Shown: positions 6,928 to 15,338, counted from the first letter of the stretch. The stretch: 22,740 bases of DNA from an uncultured Lachnospiraceae bacterium (GCA_946633495.1 CAMPAX010000012.1:1-22740); one strand, 5' to 3'. Numbers and translations are program-made. Notes: generated by a model not told the origin, from the sequence alone.

Positions 6928-9021
6928 TTAAGCATTTATACTGTCTTTCCGGCCGGTCACGGACCGAAAGCCCAGACTTGTACGCAGGATCACCGGATCA
7001 AACACCCGAAGAACCGCCGGCAGGAGCAGGATCACCACGAACATACTGATGATCGCGCCCTTGGCCAGAAGACCGCAGAGGGAGCTGATCATATCGATAT
7101 CCGAATACAGTCCGACGCCGATGGTGGCAGCAAAGAAGCTGAGTGCACTTACGATGATGGAATGGATGGAGTTCTCCAATGCCGCGGTGACCGCACCGAT
7201 CTTATCCAGACCGGAGAGCCGCGCCGTCTTGTATTTGGTAGTCATCAGGATCGCATAATCCACAGTGGAGCCAAGCTGGATCGTTCCGATGACGATGGAT
7301 GCCACGAAGGGCAGCACCGTTCCCATATAATACGGGATACACATATTGATGAAGATCGCAAATTCGATCACCGCCACAAGCAGGACCGGCAGTGTTACGG
7401 ACCGGAATACCAGAAGGATGATAATTCCTACCAGAAGGATCGAAACTGCATTTACCACAGTAAAATCGTGATCCGTGATCTTGATCAGATCCTCGGTACA
7501 GGGTGCCTCACCGATCAGCATTCCCCTGGAATCATATCTGTCCAGGATCTCGTTGATCTTGTCACACTGCGCATTTACTTCATCCGTAGCCACCTTATAT
7601 TCCGACAGTACGAAGATCAGCTGGTATTCACCGTTGTCCAGAACCTTGATCAGGCCCTTCGGAAGTATGTCTCTCGGGAACAACGGTCCCAGCAGCGAAT
7701 CCAGTCCTACTGCAGCTTTCACTCCGTCCACTGCGTTCACTTCGTCCACAAACTTGTTCACTGTCTTCGAATCGATCTTGCTGTCCATCAGGATCATATG
7801 CGTGGAGCTCATGTTGAAGGTCTCATCCAGCTTCGACGCCGCCACCATACTCGGAAGATCCTTCGGCAGTGAGGAATCCAGATTGTAATATACCTTATTA
7901 TTGGACTGTCCGTAAAATGTCGGAATGATCAGAACCGCAAACAGGATCAGGCCGATATAGAAATGTTTCACGATCCAACTGCATAGTCCCGAAAGATTCG
8001 GGAGCACGGCGCGGTGCTTTGTCTTCTCCACCGCTTTGTCAAATACCAGGATCATGGACGGCAGGATCGTAACACAGCAGATGACGCCGAGAACCACGCC
8101 CTTCGCCATGACGATTCCCATGTCAAGTCCCATGGTGAAGCTCATGAACATCAGTGCCACGAATCCGGCAACCGTTGTGATGGAACTTCCGACTACGGAG
8201 GACAGGGTTTCATTTATGGCATTTGCCATAGCCGCATGATTGTCGCCGTGACTGACTTCCTTCTCTGCCGAGTAACTGTGCCACAGGAATATGGAATAGT
8301 CCATCGTGACCGCCAGCTGCAGCACAGCTGCCAGAGCCTTGGTCACATAGGAGATCTCACCCTGAATAAAGTTGCTTCCCAGATTATAGATTACCGCGAA
8401 GCCGATACTCAGCAGGAAGAGGAACGGGATCAGGAAGGAATCCATAGTGAGCATCAGTACGATCAAACTGAGGATGACCGCAATGGCTACATAGATGGGG
8501 ACTTCCCGGTCAGACAGATCCTTGGTATCTACGATCATGGCTGTCATGCCGCTGATGTAGGTCTGCTCCGACGCGATCTCACGAAGATCCGCAATGCCCT
8601 TCATGGTCTCATCCGCAGACATCGTGGTATCAAACACCGCGATCATCAGTCTGGCGTCGCCGCTCTTTAAGAGCTTTGCGTACCGGGACGGAAGCAGCTC
8701 CTCCGGAATGGAGATATCCACCAGGGATCCGTACCAAAGTACCTTCTTTACATGATCCACTTTCTCCATCTTCTCGGCCATGATCTTGATATCCTTCTCC
8801 GACATGCCGTCCACAACGATCATGGAGAAGGCGCCTGTCCCGAAATCATTTGCCAGGATCTCCTGCCCCTTCATGGTCTCGATCTCCTTGGGCAGATATG
8901 TCAGGATATCGTAATTTGTTCGTGTTGAAAAGTATCCGATAACTGACGGGATCAATAAGACCACCGACAGGATCAGGATGGGGATCCGCAGCCGAACCAC
9001 TGCTTTTCCTAAACCTTTCAT
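6928..9021 (-). CDS. MmpL/RND-superfamily exporter
   Basis: Proton-driven membrane exporter of the MMPL family, 697 residues and apparently complete. It has the duplicated RND layout: one membrane helix (13-31), a first external domain (32-172), five helices (about 175-327), a helix at 353-370, a second external domain (371-518) and five helices (519-672). The two Asp-Tyr pairs in the central helices, Asp241-Tyr242 (TMDYSIF) and Asp588-Tyr589 (TVDYAIL), match the proton-relay pairs of mycobacterial MmpL3, so it should be active. The start has a GGAGG site nine bases upstream. It lies between a TetR regulator and the heptad-repeat lipoprotein on the same strand. Related proteins move lipids, siderophores or hydrophobic drugs; the cargo here cannot be read from sequence. 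Confidence 0.93.
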   Translation of the reverse strand: MKGLGKAVVRLRIPILILSVVLLIPSVIGYFSTRTNYDILTYLPKEIETMKGQEILANDFGTGAFSMIVVDGMSEKDIKIMAEKMEKVDHVKKVLWYGSLVDISIPEELLPSRYAKLLKSGDARLMIAVFDTTMSADETMKGIADLREIASEQTYISGMTAMIVDTKDLSDREVPIYVAIAVILSLIVLMLTMDSFLIPFLFLLSIGFAVIYNLGSNFIQGEISYVTKALAAVLQLAVTMDYSIFLWHSYSAEKEVSHGDNHAAMANAINETLSSVVGSSITTVAGFVALMFMSFTMGLDMGIVMAKGVVLGVICCVTILPSMILVFDKAVEKTKHRAVLPNLSGLCSWIVKHFYIGLILFAVLIIPTFYGQSNNKVYYNLDSSLPKDLPSMVAASKLDETFNMSSTHMILMDSKIDSKTVNKFVDEVNAVDGVKAAVGLDSLLGPLFPRDILPKGLIKVLDNGEYQLIFVLSEYKVATDEVNAQCDKINEILDRYDSRGMLIGEAPCTEDLIKITDHDFTVVNAVSILLVGIIILLVFRSVTLPVLLVAVIEFAIFINMCIPYYMGTVLPFVASIVIGTIQLGSTVDYAILMTTKYKTARLSGLDKIGAVTAALENSIHSIIVSALSFFAATIGVGLYSDIDMISSLCGLLAKGAIISMFVVILLLPAVLRVFDPVILRTSLGFRSVTGRKDSINA

Positions 9022-9034
9022 AGAATTACACCTC

Positions 9035-9091
9035 CGGTTACAGTATTACGTGAGCATCATTTTTCCTTACTCACAACATACTATATTACCG
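9035..9091 (-). promoter_or_regulatory. Long leader hairpin ending at the mmpL ribosome binding site
   Basis: On the minus strand CGGT-AA-TATAGTAT at the 5' side can pair with ATACTGTA-ACCG at the 3' side (12 bp including one G-U, with an AA bulge), and GTGAG pairs with CTCAC inside. That makes about 17 pairs in total around a 15-base loop. The 3' arm runs straight into the GGAGG of mmpL (its first G is paired). It could control translation, or be an operator read as DNA, since the arms are also an inverted repeat. Confidence 0.5.
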
Positions 9092-9100
9092 AAGGCGGTA
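9087..9100. promoter_or_regulatory. Dyad TACCG-N4-CGGTA upstream of mmpL
   Basis: A perfect 5-bp inverted repeat lies about 70 bases upstream of the mmpL start. It is a candidate TetR operator. As RNA, its CGGTA arm is also used by the larger hairpin at 9035-9091, so the two folds exclude each other. Confidence 0.4.
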
Positions 9101-9189
9101 GGTTTCATTAGACAAACATAGAGATTTGACAAGATTTTCGATATTTCCCCTGTCACGAGTGGCATTTCCGGCATTCTGTCTATATAGAA

Positions 9190-9789
9190 TCAGTCATTTT
9201 TATCCTGTTCTTCCACGACCTGCTGATAAGCCAGATGTTTACAGATATTTAAGAGCTTCTGCATTCGCCCGGCCACCACAGAAGGTTCCTCCTGCATGCC
9301 AAGCTCGATCCATTCGACCAGCATTCCGCAGACGCCGTATGCAAAAAAGCGGGCCAGGAGTCTTCGTTCTTCCTCGTTCATTTGCCTGAAATCCCTGGTT
9401 TCCGGCGTAGACCGTCTCCGGAAATACTCGATGGCAAGAAGGAAGATAGCCTCCGCATCCCTTAACAGAAGGCTTTTAATCTCTCCCTCTGTGTGACGGA
9501 TGGTATTGATACTGAACTCCTTATCATTTCGAACTGCCACCAGGATCCCTTCCAGACACCTGTCCCAGTTCTCCATGGTGATATCCTTCATATTCGGTTC
9601 ATAATAATCCACACGGTAGATCCATTTCAGAAGATCGTATTTGTCTTCAAAATGATAGTAAAAGGTCTGCCGGTTCACATGGCTGGCGGAAGCGATCTCG
9701 CCCACCGATATCTTATCAAAGCTTTTATTCTTACACAGTTCTTTCAGGGTGTCTGCGATCAGACGTTTTGTTTCAGTTATTTCAGTCAT
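9190..9789 (-). CDS. TetR/AcrR-family regulator
   Basis: DNA-binding repressor of 199 residues, normal for the family. The N-terminal helix-turn-helix spans about 26-50, with ISVGEIASASHVNRQTFYYHFEDKYDLL containing the typical TFYYHF(x)xKxxLL end of the TetR DNA-binding domain. The C-terminal part (about 75-190) is helical and would bind a ligand. It resembles the DhaS/TetR_C_8-like branch, but this is only an impression. It sits directly upstream of mmpL on the same strand (168-base gap) and diverges from the lemA-like gene. By position it most likely regulates itself and the exporter. Its start is supported by GGAG nine bases upstream. The ligand is probably the exporter substrate or an envelope stress molecule (inference). 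Confidence 0.92.
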   Translation of the reverse strand: MTEITETKRLIADTLKELCKNKSFDKISVGEIASASHVNRQTFYYHFEDKYDLLKWIYRVDYYEPNMKDITMENWDRCLEGILVAVRNDKEFSINTIRHTEGEIKSLLLRDAEAIFLLAIEYFRRRSTPETRDFRQMNEEERRLLARFFAYGVCGMLVEWIELGMQEEPSVVAGRMQKLLNICKHLAYQQVVEEQDKND

Positions 9790-9799
9790 TTTTCAGTCT

Positions 9800-9838
9800 C
9801 CGGTAATAGTATGTCACTACAGTCCGTAAGGCAACCGG
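9800..9838 (-). promoter_or_regulatory. Leader hairpin at the tetR ribosome binding site
   Basis: On the minus strand CCGGT pairs with ACCGG, and inside it TAGT-gacat-ACTA forms a small stem. The 3' part, ATACTATTACCGGAG, matches ATACTGTAACCGGAG before mmpL at 13 of 15 bases and includes the Shine-Dalgarno sequence in both. This is a shared control element, either RNA or operator. Confidence 0.4.
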
Positions 9839-9895
9839 TGTATCGAGGTCAGAGTCACGGCCGTTGTCGAAACTATACATATAAAAACATGTACT

Positions 9896-9924
9896 ATTCT
9901 ATCGAAAAATGTGCTAAAATTCAA
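9896..9924 (-). promoter_or_regulatory. Predicted tetR promoter
   Basis: Minus strand -35 TTGAAT (9919-9924), 17-base spacer, -10 TAGAAT (9896-9901). The leader would be about 100 bases and contains the hairpin at 9800-9838. It overlaps the opposing promoter for the LemA-like gene. Confidence 0.5.
9912..9920 (+). promoter_or_regulatory. Predicted extended -10 promoter of the lemA-like/two-component genes
   Basis: TGC-TAAAAT is an extended -10 element with no recognisable -35 at the right distance, so an activator may be needed. It overlaps the -35 of the opposing tetR promoter, so the two cannot be occupied together. Confidence 0.4.
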
Positions 9925-9929
9925 GTTGT

Positions 9930-9943
9930 ACCGCCAAAACGGT
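9930..9943. promoter_or_regulatory. Dyad ACCG-N6-CGGT between divergent genes
   Basis: Inverted repeat just downstream of the plus-strand -10 and upstream of the tetR -35. It shares the TACCG/CGGT half-site with the dyad at 9087-9100 before mmpL, with a different spacer. Candidate repressor site; the short half-site makes chance plausible. Confidence 0.3.
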
Positions 9944-9974
9944 CAGATGCAAAGCACGAAAGGAGACCCGAACC

Positions 9975-10517
9975 ATGGGCTGGACCGGACTTATCATTCT
10001 GTCAGTGATCCTTCTGCTCGGAGGATACTACATTTATACTGTTACGCATGTCACGAAAATGGACAGCATCGCCCGTAACCTCGGCAGCGAGCTGGACACC
10101 CTGATCTGGGATCGTAACCATGTTTATGAACAGATAACCGCGAAACTTACGGAGCACGGGATCGAGCTGGACGAGGCGTTGACCAAAAAGCCGGCTCTCG
10201 GTCTGGGAATGACTCCTTCCATGCAGATGTCCATCTATTCAGAGCTCTATCGCCGCTGGCTTCTTCTCACTCCTGTCATGAATGCCAATCCGGAGCTTAA
10301 GGAAGACGAAGAGCTGCAGAAGCTTTGCAGCCGCTTTCTGGATCTGAGGGTGGAGACCATGAAGGCAGAATCAAAGTATAACCGTGCTGCCACGGATTTT
10401 AACGCTTATATTCAGAAGCCTTTTCCGAGCTTTATCGCTGCCCGGAAGACAAGAGGCTCAAGATCGAATTTTAACGTAGTTCTTGCCGAGGCAAGCGTTG
10501 ACAAACCCATACAATAA
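9975..10517 (+). CDS. LemA-like membrane protein
   Basis: Protein of 180 residues with one N-terminal membrane helix (4-23) and a helical remainder. The stretch ETMKAESKYNRAATDFNAYIQKPFPSFIAA (127-156) looks like the C-terminal signature of LemA proteins (helical bundle, YN..V..YN..I..FP). The N-terminal half is diverged from typical LemA, so family membership is likely but not certain. AAGGAG lies ten bases before the ATG. It is the first of three plus-strand genes, 65 bases ahead of a response regulator, and diverges from tetR. LemA function is poorly defined; here the context suggests an accessory part of the adjacent two-component system. Confidence 0.75.
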   Translation: MGWTGLIILSVILLLGGYYIYTVTHVTKMDSIARNLGSELDTLIWDRNHVYEQITAKLTEHGIELDEALTKKPALGLGMTPSMQMSIYSELYRRWLLLTPVMNANPELKEDEELQKLCSRFLDLRVETMKAESKYNRAATDFNAYIQKPFPSFIAARKTRGSRSNFNVVLAEASVDKPIQ

Positions 10518-10582
10518 TGATACGGATCACCGGTCCCCACATGAACTATCGGGTGAGACCCGGATCCGAAAAGGAGGCGACC

Positions 10583-11269
10583 ATGCGGATTTTGGTTGTG
10601 GAAGATGAAAAGCGCCTGGCAGAGACCATCGCAGATATCATCGAAGAGGCCGGGGACACAGTGGATATACAGAATAACGGAGAAGACGGGTATTTCGACG
10701 CCGTCTCGGGAATCTATGACGCCATCATTCTGGATGTAATGCTTCCCGGCATGAACGGTTTTGATATTCTGAAAAAGCTCCGGGAGGAGGGAATCTCCAC
10801 TCCGGTGCTTATGCTGACTGCCCGTACGGAGCTTACAGACCGGGTTCAGGGACTCAATCTCGGTGCCGATTACTATCTGACCAAACCCTTTGAAAATGCG
10901 GAACTGATCGCCACTCTGCATGCCATCATGCGTCGGAAATCCGAGTACATCCCGGAGAACGTCTCCTTCGGAGACCTGACTCTCTCACCCTCTTCCTGCG
11001 AACTGTCCTGCGGCGCGAAATCCATCAAGCTGAACGCCAAGGAATTCGAGCTTATGCGATACCTGATGATCAACGGGAAAAACATCCTGTCAAAGGAAAC
11101 CCTGATCAACAAGATCTGGGGATATGATTCCGATGCGGGAGACAACAACGTGGAGGCATACATTTCCTTTCTGCGCAGGAAGCTCTCTTCTTTAAAATCA
11201 AATGTTGCGATCCAGGTCGTTCGGAAGGTCGGATATCATCTGTCGGACGGGAGCGAGACAAAAGAATGA
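10583..11269 (+). CDS. OmpR/PhoB-family response regulator
   Basis: Cytoplasmic transcription factor of 228 residues. The receiver domain (1-118) has the acidic pair Glu7-Asp8, phospho-acceptor Asp51 (ILDVMLPGMNG), Thr79 and Lys101 (YLTKPF). A winged-helix DNA-binding domain follows (about 124-220: KEFELMRYLM, SKETLINKIWG, NNVEAYISFLRRKL, RKVGYHL). The start is set by AAAGGAGG six bases before ATGCGG; an in-frame ATG at 10517 would add 22 unconserved residues and has no such site. Its stop overlaps the kinase start (ATGA), so the two genes are translationally coupled and form a cognate pair. It may also act on the tetR/lemA-like divergent promoters. Confidence 0.96.
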   Translation: MRILVVEDEKRLAETIADIIEEAGDTVDIQNNGEDGYFDAVSGIYDAIILDVMLPGMNGFDILKKLREEGISTPVLMLTARTELTDRVQGLNLGADYYLTKPFENAELIATLHAIMRRKSEYIPENVSFGDLTLSPSSCELSCGAKSIKLNAKEFELMRYLMINGKNILSKETLINKIWGYDSDAGDNNVEAYISFLRRKLSSLKSNVAIQVVRKVGYHLSDGSETKE

Positions 11270-12777
11270 AAAATGAAAAGACTGCGTCGGCAGCTGAAAA
11301 GCCGGCGAAAAAACAGCATAAAAAAAGCACCAACCTCCTGATCCGTAAACTCCGGATGAAGTTTATCGCCATGATGATGGGGGTTGTTGTTTTATTTCTT
11401 CTTGCCATATTCGGCGTGCAGTATCTTACTTCCATGCGAAGTATGGAGGCGGATTCTCAGGTCGCACTGAACAATGCCCTGAGCAGTGCCGCATTTCCGT
11501 GGAATAATCCCGAAAATGAGCCCGCAGGTTTCCCCGAGGACCAATCCGGTCAGAGTCCCGACTTCAGTAAGGACCCGGGCGGTCCCAATCCCTCCGATGG
11601 GATCCAGGGCAGCGGGCGCGGAAATAGCCCCGAAGGCTACGGATTCCATAAAGACGGGGACGGCGGACGCAGAATCGCGGATTTCATGGATCGGCAGGAC
11701 CGCGTCGCTACTCTGATCGCATTCTATGACACGGACGGAAGCATCACCACCCGCAGGAACGATATTTTCTTTATCGAAACCGAGGATGACGTAAAGGAGA
11801 TCGTAACTGCTGCCATAGCAGAAAAGAAAAACAGCGGAAGCCTGGATTCCCATGACCTCCGCTATATGAAAAAGACTTTGAATAACGGCGTTATCGCCAT
11901 CGCCTTCGCGGACAACTCCTCCGAGAAGTCTGTTCTCCGAAGCACGCTTTTCAGATCCCTCTGGATCAGTCTTGGGGTGATCCTTATCATGTTTCTTCTG
12001 TCTCTCTGGTTCTCACGTCTTGCGACCCGTCCGGTGGAACGGGCCTGGGATGACCAGAAGCGATTTGTGGCCGATGCGTCCCACGAGCTGAAAACGCCTC
12101 TCACCGTGATCATGTCCAACACAGGACTGGTTACCCGGTCTTTGGGCGAGATGATAGAGAATGATTCCATCGGCATCGAGCCGGACTCTCCCGCTGCCCG
12201 AAAGCTTCAGCGGAATCTGCACCGTATGGAAAATGTCCGCGAAGAAAGCAACCGTATGAAGGACCTGATCAGCGAGCTTCTGGATGTTGCACGGGGCGAT
12301 GTGGGCCGGCACCCGGAGACGTTTCAGGAGGTCTCTGTCAGCGAGATCGTCGAGGAATCTCTCCTCACCTGGGAATCCGTATATTTCGATGCAGGAAAGA
12401 CCCTGACCGGAAAGATCGAACCGGACATTTTCCTGACCGGGGACCGGACATTGCTTCGTCGCCTGACCGACATACTGATCGACAATGCGTTAAAATACAG
12501 CAATGAACGATCCGAAGTCACCGTTACTCTGAAAAAAGAAAAGATCCATGGAAAAAAGCAGATCCATCTTTCGGTTGAAAATGCAGGAACCCCTCTTACA
12601 GAAGAGGAGCTTTCCCACCTCTTTGACCGGTTCTACCGGGCAGACAGTTCCCGGGAGCAGATCGCAGGATATGGTCTGGGACTCTCCATAGCGCAGGGGA
12701 TCGCAGAAGCTCACAGGGGACAGATCCGGGCCGAGGCCACGGAACAAGGAAACTGCTTCCATGTCACTCTCCCCTAA
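11266..12777 (+). CDS. Sensor histidine kinase, partner of the upstream regulator
   Basis: Membrane kinase of 503 residues. A basic cytoplasmic N-terminus is followed by TM1 (about 33-55). The external region of about 175 residues begins with a Pro/Gly/Asp-rich low-complexity part (78-135) and then a small folded part. TM2 is at about 231-250. There is no clear HAMP: His273 (ASHELKTP) lies only 23 residues after TM2. The HisKA hairpin is longer than usual (about 58 residues from His273 to MKDLISELLDVAR). The ATPase domain has N box DILIDNALKYS (402-412), a relaxed G1 box (VENAGTPL, Asp replaced by Asn), FDRFYRAD and GYGLGLSIA. This G1 form is common in Firmicutes BaeS-like kinases, so it is probably active. 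The gene ends 26 bases from the convergent permease gene. Confidence 0.94.
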   Translation: MKNEKTASAAEKPAKKQHKKSTNLLIRKLRMKFIAMMMGVVVLFLLAIFGVQYLTSMRSMEADSQVALNNALSSAAFPWNNPENEPAGFPEDQSGQSPDFSKDPGGPNPSDGIQGSGRGNSPEGYGFHKDGDGGRRIADFMDRQDRVATLIAFYDTDGSITTRRNDIFFIETEDDVKEIVTAAIAEKKNSGSLDSHDLRYMKKTLNNGVIAIAFADNSSEKSVLRSTLFRSLWISLGVILIMFLLSLWFSRLATRPVERAWDDQKRFVADASHELKTPLTVIMSNTGLVTRSLGEMIENDSIGIEPDSPAARKLQRNLHRMENVREESNRMKDLISELLDVARGDVGRHPETFQEVSVSEIVEESLLTWESVYFDAGKTLTGKIEPDIFLTGDRTLLRRLTDILIDNALKYSNERSEVTVTLKKEKIHGKKQIHLSVENAGTPLTEEELSHLFDRFYRADSSREQIAGYGLGLSIAQGIAEAHRGQIRAEATEQGNCFHVTLP

Positions 12778-12803
12778 AGAGATGCCCCGGAAGGCGGACA
12801 GCC

Positions 12804-14477
12804 TTATTCCGTTCCCACGTGGAGCACATTTTCCACACCCTTCGTCATGCTCTTATGATACATCCATAGATCAAAAAGTACCGTTATAACCAGGATCCCG
12901 CAGCCAAGCAGCGTAACGGAAACGCACGCCAGGAAATACAGTGCCACTGCGATCCCGCCGATCAAAGCCGCAATCCCTATGGCGATAGCCATACAGAAAA
13001 ACGTATTGTAATTCTCACGCAGAGCAGACAGGGCATCCTCCCACACCAGCTTGGGGTTCACGCTGTCCAGAAGCATTCCCATGTAAGTTACTCCCACGGA
13101 GGCTGCCGCCGCGTTCAGAATGTATAGGATCAGCTGCAGAATCGGTACAGCTCCGTAGATTCCGAAAAACAGGAAGAACGGTGCCGTTCCGAAGAAGCTG
13201 ACCAGAACTCCGATGGCAGCCTTGGCGTTCCACTGTGTCCGGACAGTAACCGGCAGGAACTGCAAAACCTCATAATGCTTTCCTTCTCTGGAAAATGCAT
13301 TTGACCCGAGACTGTTCATAGCTCCCATGATAAACGGTGCCGCAAAAGACGCGATCATAACGGCAAGAGCAAATCCGTTCTCACCGGTACCGATCCTCTC
13401 CCGGATCGCATCCGGCGTCATATCCATCCCCGTCATCACTCCTGCGATCACAACAAACACCGGCCAGATCCAGGTGATCAGGATGCAGTTCGTAAAAAAT
13501 ACCGGTGTCCTTCTCAGAATCTTCCATTCCTTTGCCATATAGCTTCGAAAGGCGCTTCTTTTCATCAGTGCCTTCTGCAGCGCGCGCTCCGTATTCGCGC
13601 TGCTCTTCTTCCTGAATGTCCCTTCTCCCAGCCGGCTTACGGAGCTTATGTAGAACCGATCAGCCACCAGCAGAAATACTGCCAGGATCACCAGATGAAG
13701 CAGCACGGACAGCAGGATCGGCAGGACTGCGCCGCCATCCATAAAGTCCACGAGCAGTGCATTTTCAAAGAATACCACGTTCATGATACGGACAAATGGA
13801 ATGTCCTGGCTGGCGGCATTTACGATCCAGCTGTCCACATCCACCTTCTTCAGGGTGGTCAGTGCCAGTGCCATCAGTGCAAATACCACAAGCATGAATA
13901 TGATTGAGATCTTACGCACCGTATCTTTGGATTTCACCACTCTTGTAAATGCCATAAGCAAAATTCCCAGGATTGCGCAGTACAGCATGGGGATCAGAGA
14001 CAGGGTGAAGCCCAGCAGAACAGCGATGGGCCATCTCCAAAGAGGCATGTCCGAAGCCAGCCCAAAGCCGATGGTACAGGAAAGGATCAGAATGAACTGC
14101 ATGACATTTTCCATTTTGTAGGCTGCGGCGAACTTTGCCGCCGCAATCTCCCTCCCCCGAAGAGGAAGCGGAAGCAGACGGTCGATGTCGGTGGAAAAAT
14201 ACAGTTCATTAAAGATCACATTGATACCGAATACCATGGTGAAGATCGAGATCAGATGATACATCACACGGATTCCGAAGTCCGAATGCCCGGCCCGCAC
14301 CAGAGAGCCCGTCATAAGATATGTGAAAAGTCCGCTTCCGACAGCAATGGGGATCATGATAAAGACCGCGGCAAAGATGGTCAGTACCAGGATCTGAATC
14401 TTCCTCCCTTTGTCCTTCGGCGGATCATAGGCAATATCTTTTAAAAAAACCTTAACCAGGCGTCGATAGTTCTTCAT
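12804..14477 (-). CDS. ABC transporter permease (large polytopic type)
   Basis: Integral membrane protein of 557 residues with about 11-12 predicted helices. A short amphipathic N-terminus (LVKVFLKDIAYDPP) precedes helices at about 28-56, 72-92, 124-178, 190-208 and 250-272. A cytoplasmic loop (275-327) is followed by helices at about 328-350, 368-390, 421-466 and 493-538. Two family-like motifs are seen: DRLLPLPLRGREIAAAKF (99-116) and FSREGKHYEVLQFLPV (395-410), typical of the ABC-2-like putative exporter permeases of Firmicutes. It follows its ATPase gene by 31 bases with an AGAGGAAA site, so the two form one transporter. The substrate is unknown; envelope-active peptides are a common theme for such pairs. 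Confidence 0.9.
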   Translation of the reverse strand: MKNYRRLVKVFLKDIAYDPPKDKGRKIQILVLTIFAAVFIMIPIAVGSGLFTYLMTGSLVRAGHSDFGIRVMYHLISIFTMVFGINVIFNELYFSTDIDRLLPLPLRGREIAAAKFAAAYKMENVMQFILILSCTIGFGLASDMPLWRWPIAVLLGFTLSLIPMLYCAILGILLMAFTRVVKSKDTVRKISIIFMLVVFALMALALTTLKKVDVDSWIVNAASQDIPFVRIMNVVFFENALLVDFMDGGAVLPILLSVLLHLVILAVFLLVADRFYISSVSRLGEGTFRKKSSANTERALQKALMKRSAFRSYMAKEWKILRRTPVFFTNCILITWIWPVFVVIAGVMTGMDMTPDAIRERIGTGENGFALAVMIASFAAPFIMGAMNSLGSNAFSREGKHYEVLQFLPVTVRTQWNAKAAIGVLVSFFGTAPFFLFFGIYGAVPILQLILYILNAAAASVGVTYMGMLLDSVNPKLVWEDALSALRENYNTFFCMAIAIGIAALIGGIAVALYFLACVSVTLLGCGILVITVLFDLWMYHKSMTKGVENVLHVGTE

Positions 14478-14508
14478 AGTATTTCCTCTGTTTTATCGAA
14501 TATTTCCC

Positions 14509-15261
14509 TTATTGCTTTCCTGCCTCGTCCGGCTCACCCTTCTCGTCCTTCATGATCTCCAGGAATACCTGCTCCAGATCCTCTTCTCTATGCATGTCCT
14601 TCAGCTCCTCCAAGGTTCCGTAATACCTTTGTTTTCCATGGGAAATGATGATCACCCGGTCACAAAGCTTCTCCGCCACCTCCAGAACGTGGGTGGAGAA
14701 CAGGACACTGTTGCCTTTATCCGCATGTTCACGCATCATACGTTTCAGATTATAAGCCGATTGAGGATCCAGACCGATCATCGGTTCATCCAGGATCCAG
14801 ACTGCCGGGTCATGAACCAGCGCCGCAACGATCATGGCTTTCTGGCGCATACCATGAGAATAGCTCTGCATCCGGTCACCCAGAACTTCGGTCATGCCAA
14901 ACTGATCCGCATAGTATGCCGTTCTCTCCTTCCGGTCCGCTTCGGACACGCCATAAATGTCGGACATAAAGCCGATAAATTCATATCCGGTCAGCTTCAG
15001 GAACATATCCGGATTATCCGAGATATAACCCACGATCCTTTTCGCTTCCAGTGCGTCCGGAGCCATGGGAATCCCGTTGATCCGGATCTCGCCCCGGTCC
15101 GGACGAAGGATTCCGGTCAGCATTCGGATCGTTGTGGTTTTCCCTGCACCGTTGGGTCCGATAAATCCAACGATCTCGCCATCCTCCACCGTAAAGGAAA
15201 GGTCGTCCACGGCCGGCGCTTTTTTTCCGTATGTTTTTGTAACATTTTTGATCTCAATCAT
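14509..15261 (-). CDS. ABC transporter ATP-binding protein
   Basis: ATPase of 250 residues. It has Walker A GPNGAGKTT (35-43), a divergent Q-loop region (GYISDNPDMF, no Gln), signature YSHGMRQK (134-141, replacing LSGGQ), Walker B VWILDEP (154-160), D-loop GLDP and switch His191 (FSTHVLE). The relaxed signature and the missing Q-loop Gln are usual for EcsA/YtrB-like ATPases. The charged C-terminus (about 225-250) is a short extension. GAGGAG precedes the ATG. First gene of the ABC operon, divergent from the M23 hydrolase. Confidence 0.95.
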   Translation of the reverse strand: MIEIKNVTKTYGKKAPAVDDLSFTVEDGEIVGFIGPNGAGKTTTIRMLTGILRPDRGEIRINGIPMAPDALEAKRIVGYISDNPDMFLKLTGYEFIGFMSDIYGVSEADRKERTAYYADQFGMTEVLGDRMQSYSHGMRQKAMIVAALVHDPAVWILDEPMIGLDPQSAYNLKRMMREHADKGNSVLFSTHVLEVAEKLCDRVIIISHGKQRYYGTLEELKDMHREEDLEQVFLEIMKDEKGEPDEAGKQ

Positions 15262-15338
15262 TTTTTCTCCTCTGGATTAAATCACTGTTCTTTCCTGACG
15301 TTTTCTTCCAATCTGCCCTTTTTTTAATCTTAGGATCT

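Noticed and set aside
10517..10582. 22-residue extension of the response regulator
   Set aside because: The receiver domain begins at MRILVVEDE, directly after AAAGGAGG.
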